Assembly (NCBI RefSeq): GCF_024323335.1
Contig: NC_066579.1
Coordinates: forward strand, 249,977,575-250,041,574
DNA from: Lathyrus oleraceus
Lineage: Eukaryota; Streptophyta; Magnoliopsida; Fabales; Fabaceae
Direction: 5' to 3'
Length of the DNA stretch: 64,000 nt
The notes under the pieces are model-generated. The model made no database searches, was not told the DNA's origin, and saw only the letters and a program-made list of their open reading frames with translations. Positions 62,048 to 64,000 of this stretch are shown one piece after another; within the stretch, counting starts at the first letter, position 1, and every line of letters starts with the position of its first letter. Both the position numbers and the translations under genes were made by a program.

Positions 62048-64000
62048 TCAAGCGAATAACTCTGGGTAAGACTCCTTCATCTTACTCTCCAGTTCCCAAG
62101 TCACATTGCCACCTGCTGGTCCTCCCCAAGCTACCTTCACCAAGGCAATCTCTTTACCCCGCAACTGCTTCAACTCCCGATCCTCGATCCTCATAGGTGA
62201 TGTTTCAACAGTCAGGTTATCTCTCACCTGTACATCATCTACTTAGACTACATGCGACGGATCATGAATGTACCTTCTCAACTGAGACACATGAAAAACC
62301 TCATGTAAATTCGCAAGCGACGGCGGTAAAGCGACACGATAGGCTACTTCCCCTATCCGCTCCAAAATCTGATAAGGACCAATAAATCGAGGTGTCAACT
62401 TTTTCGACTTCAAAGCTCGACCAACACCAGTTATCGGAGTAACGCGAAGAAACACATGATCTCCCTCTTGGAACTCAAGTGACTTCCTCCTCTTATCATG
62501 ATAACTCTTCTGACGACTCTGAGCAATTCTCATCTTCTCCTGAATCATCTTAATCTTTTCTGTAGTCTGTTGAACAATCTCCGGTCCAACCACAGCACTC
62601 TCACCGGACTCATACCAACATAAAGGCGTCCGACATCTCCTACCATACAAAGCTTCAAACGGTGCCATACAATGCTCGAATGAAAACTATTGTTGTAGGT
62701 AAACTCAATCAAAGGCAAATAACAATCCCAAGCGCCTCCCTTTTCCAAAACACAAGCTCTCAAAAGATCCTCTAATGACTGAATGGTCCTCTCAGTCTGA
62801 CCATCAGTCTGCGGATGATATGCAGAACTCAATCTCAGCTTAGTTCCCAAAGCCTTCTGCAAACCTTCCCAAAACTTCGATGTAAATCTAGGATCTCTGT
62901 CCGAAACGATACTCGACGGAATACCATGCAAACTTACAATCTTCTCAATATACAACTCAGCTAATCTCTCTAACGGATAATCCATTCTGATCGGAATGAA
63001 ATGAGCCGACTTTGTCAATCTGTCAACAATCACCTAAATGGCTTCAAAATTCTTACTTGTCCTCGGTAAACCAGAAACAAAATCCATACTGATACTATCC
63101 CACTTCCACTCTGGAATAGCCAACGGTTGCATTAGCCCAGACGGCTTCTGATGCTCAATCTTTGACTTCTGACAAGTCAAACAGGAATAAACAAAACTTG
63201 CAATTTCTTTCTTCATTCCCGGCCACCAAAATAACTTTTTCAAATCATGATACATCTTCGTAGCTCCAGGATGAATACTCAAGCCACTACGATGTCCTTC
63301 TTCAAGAATACTCTTCTTAAGTTCGGTAACATCCGGAATACACACCCGATTACCAAATTTCGAAACACCATTCTCATCAACTCTGAATTCACCACCTTGA
63401 CCTTGATTCACTAAAGTCAACTTATCAACCAAAAGCACATCGGATTTCTGACCCTCTCGAATCTCATCCAAAATACCACTCGTTAACTTCAATATTCCCA
63501 ATTTAACACTATTGTGAGTACTCTCACACACCAAACTCAAGTCTCTAAACTGCTCAATTAAATCCAATTCCTTAACCATTAACATAGACATATGCAATGA
63601 TTTCCGACTCAACGCATCAGCCACTACATTTGCTTTACCCGGATGGTAATTCAAACCAAAGTCATAATCCTTCAGAAATTCTAACCATCTCCTCTGTCTC
63701 ATATTCAGTTCTTTCTGATCAAACAAATACTTTAAACTTTTATGATCACTGAAAACCTCAAATCTTGACCCGTACAAATAGTGTCTCCATAACTTCAGAA
63801 CAAATACCACAGCTGCCAACTCTAAATCGTGTGTCGGATAGTTCCTCTCATGAACCCTCAGTTGTCTCGAAGCATAAGCTATAACCTGCTTATTCTGCAT
63901 CAACACACCACCCAAACCCAACAATGAAGCATCACAGTAAACTTCAAATGGTTCCGACGAACTCGGTAATATCAGAATAGGAGCAGTAGTCAACCTTCTC
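62048..64000 (-). pseudogene. Chromovirus pol: RNase H, integrase, chromodomain
   Basis: Minus strand from the window edge to TGA at 62048-62050. RNase [17 protein letters not shown] with its Asp present, [31 protein letters not shown]. Integrase: [46 protein letters not shown]; then VSDRDPRF and SAYHPQTDGQTERTI. Breaks: TAG 63034-63036 in the integrase core, a frameshift near 62670 and TAA 62243-62245 before the chromodomain. After that stop the frame continues through a chromodomain-like block with WGG and VTWELE. The chromodomain would target heterochromatin marks. The upstream RT is outside the window. Confidence 0.9.

Larger units (their letters stand above)
60012..64000 (-). mobile_element. 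Tekay-like chromovirus, 3' half
   Basis: Minus strand: pol (RNase H, integrase, chromodomain), polypurine tract AGTGGGGGAGAGT, then 3' LTR 60012-62006. The 5' half lies beyond the right edge. Lineage from the integrase and chromodomain order and the RNase H sequence; element broken by two stops and a frameshift. Confidence 0.88.

Overview
The window is intergenic DNA from a large, repeat-rich plant genome. It is almost certainly a legume and probably tribe Fabeae (pea, vetch, lentil, grass pea). The reasons are giant Tat-lineage LTR retrotransposons of the Ogre type (about 4.8 kb LTRs, a separate ORF1 upstream of gag, an intron between protease and reverse transcriptase, two RNase H domains), a Cyclops-like Athila element, and AT-rich composition. 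I find no functional cellular gene, tRNA, rRNA or CRISPR array. The only host-derived sequence is a 588-bp intronless, broken fragment of an ER/Golgi-type Ca2+-ATPase (ECA3-like) inside one LTR.

Layout. 1-575 is the distal part of ORF1 of a minus-strand Ogre-type element (Ogre-B). At 581-37028 lies Ogre-A on the plus strand, with 5-bp target duplications GTAGG (576-580 and 37029-37033). It splits Ogre-B, whose leader and long 5' LTR resume at 37034-44606. Ogre-A holds LTR, PBS, leader, ORF1, gag, protease, intron, RT, RNase H, archaeal-type RNase H, integrase, a long repeat-rich 3' region and the 3' LTR; nearly every coding part carries in-frame stops. Inside its RT exon sits a complete Athila element (11848-25479, duplication TGGGG) with two 1708-bp LTRs differing at about 24 sites by eye. 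Removing the Athila leaves Ogre-A at about 22.8 kb.

Right of 44.6 kb: Ogre-C 5' LTR and leader (minus, 44607-49497), whose leader hosts Ogre-B; an LTR fragment of Ogre-D (plus, 49498-51111); a chromovirus pol fragment (51112-51848); Ogre-E LTR plus 3' region (minus, 51849-57655) containing a solo chromovirus LTR with TAATC duplications (55587-57527); a deleted Ogre-F LTR (plus, 57656-60011); and the 3' half of a Tekay-like chromovirus (minus, 60012 to the right edge). Junctions imply a six-level nest: chromovirus fragment, then D, C, B, A and Athila in order of insertion. Only the last two levels are proven by target duplications.

Most notable signals: (1) arrays of short palindromes in the LTRs of two unrelated lineages, set in pairs 19-21 bp apart centre to centre, with a different palindrome in each family and symmetric changes of both arms; (2) in the Athila element the same array also stands before a second, paralogous copy of the env-position ORF and is followed by its own TATA box, suggesting an internal promoter; (3) an inverted-repeat hairpin built around TACGTAG shared by five diverged Tat/Ogre LTRs; (4) capture of the Ca2+-ATPase fragment in an LTR.
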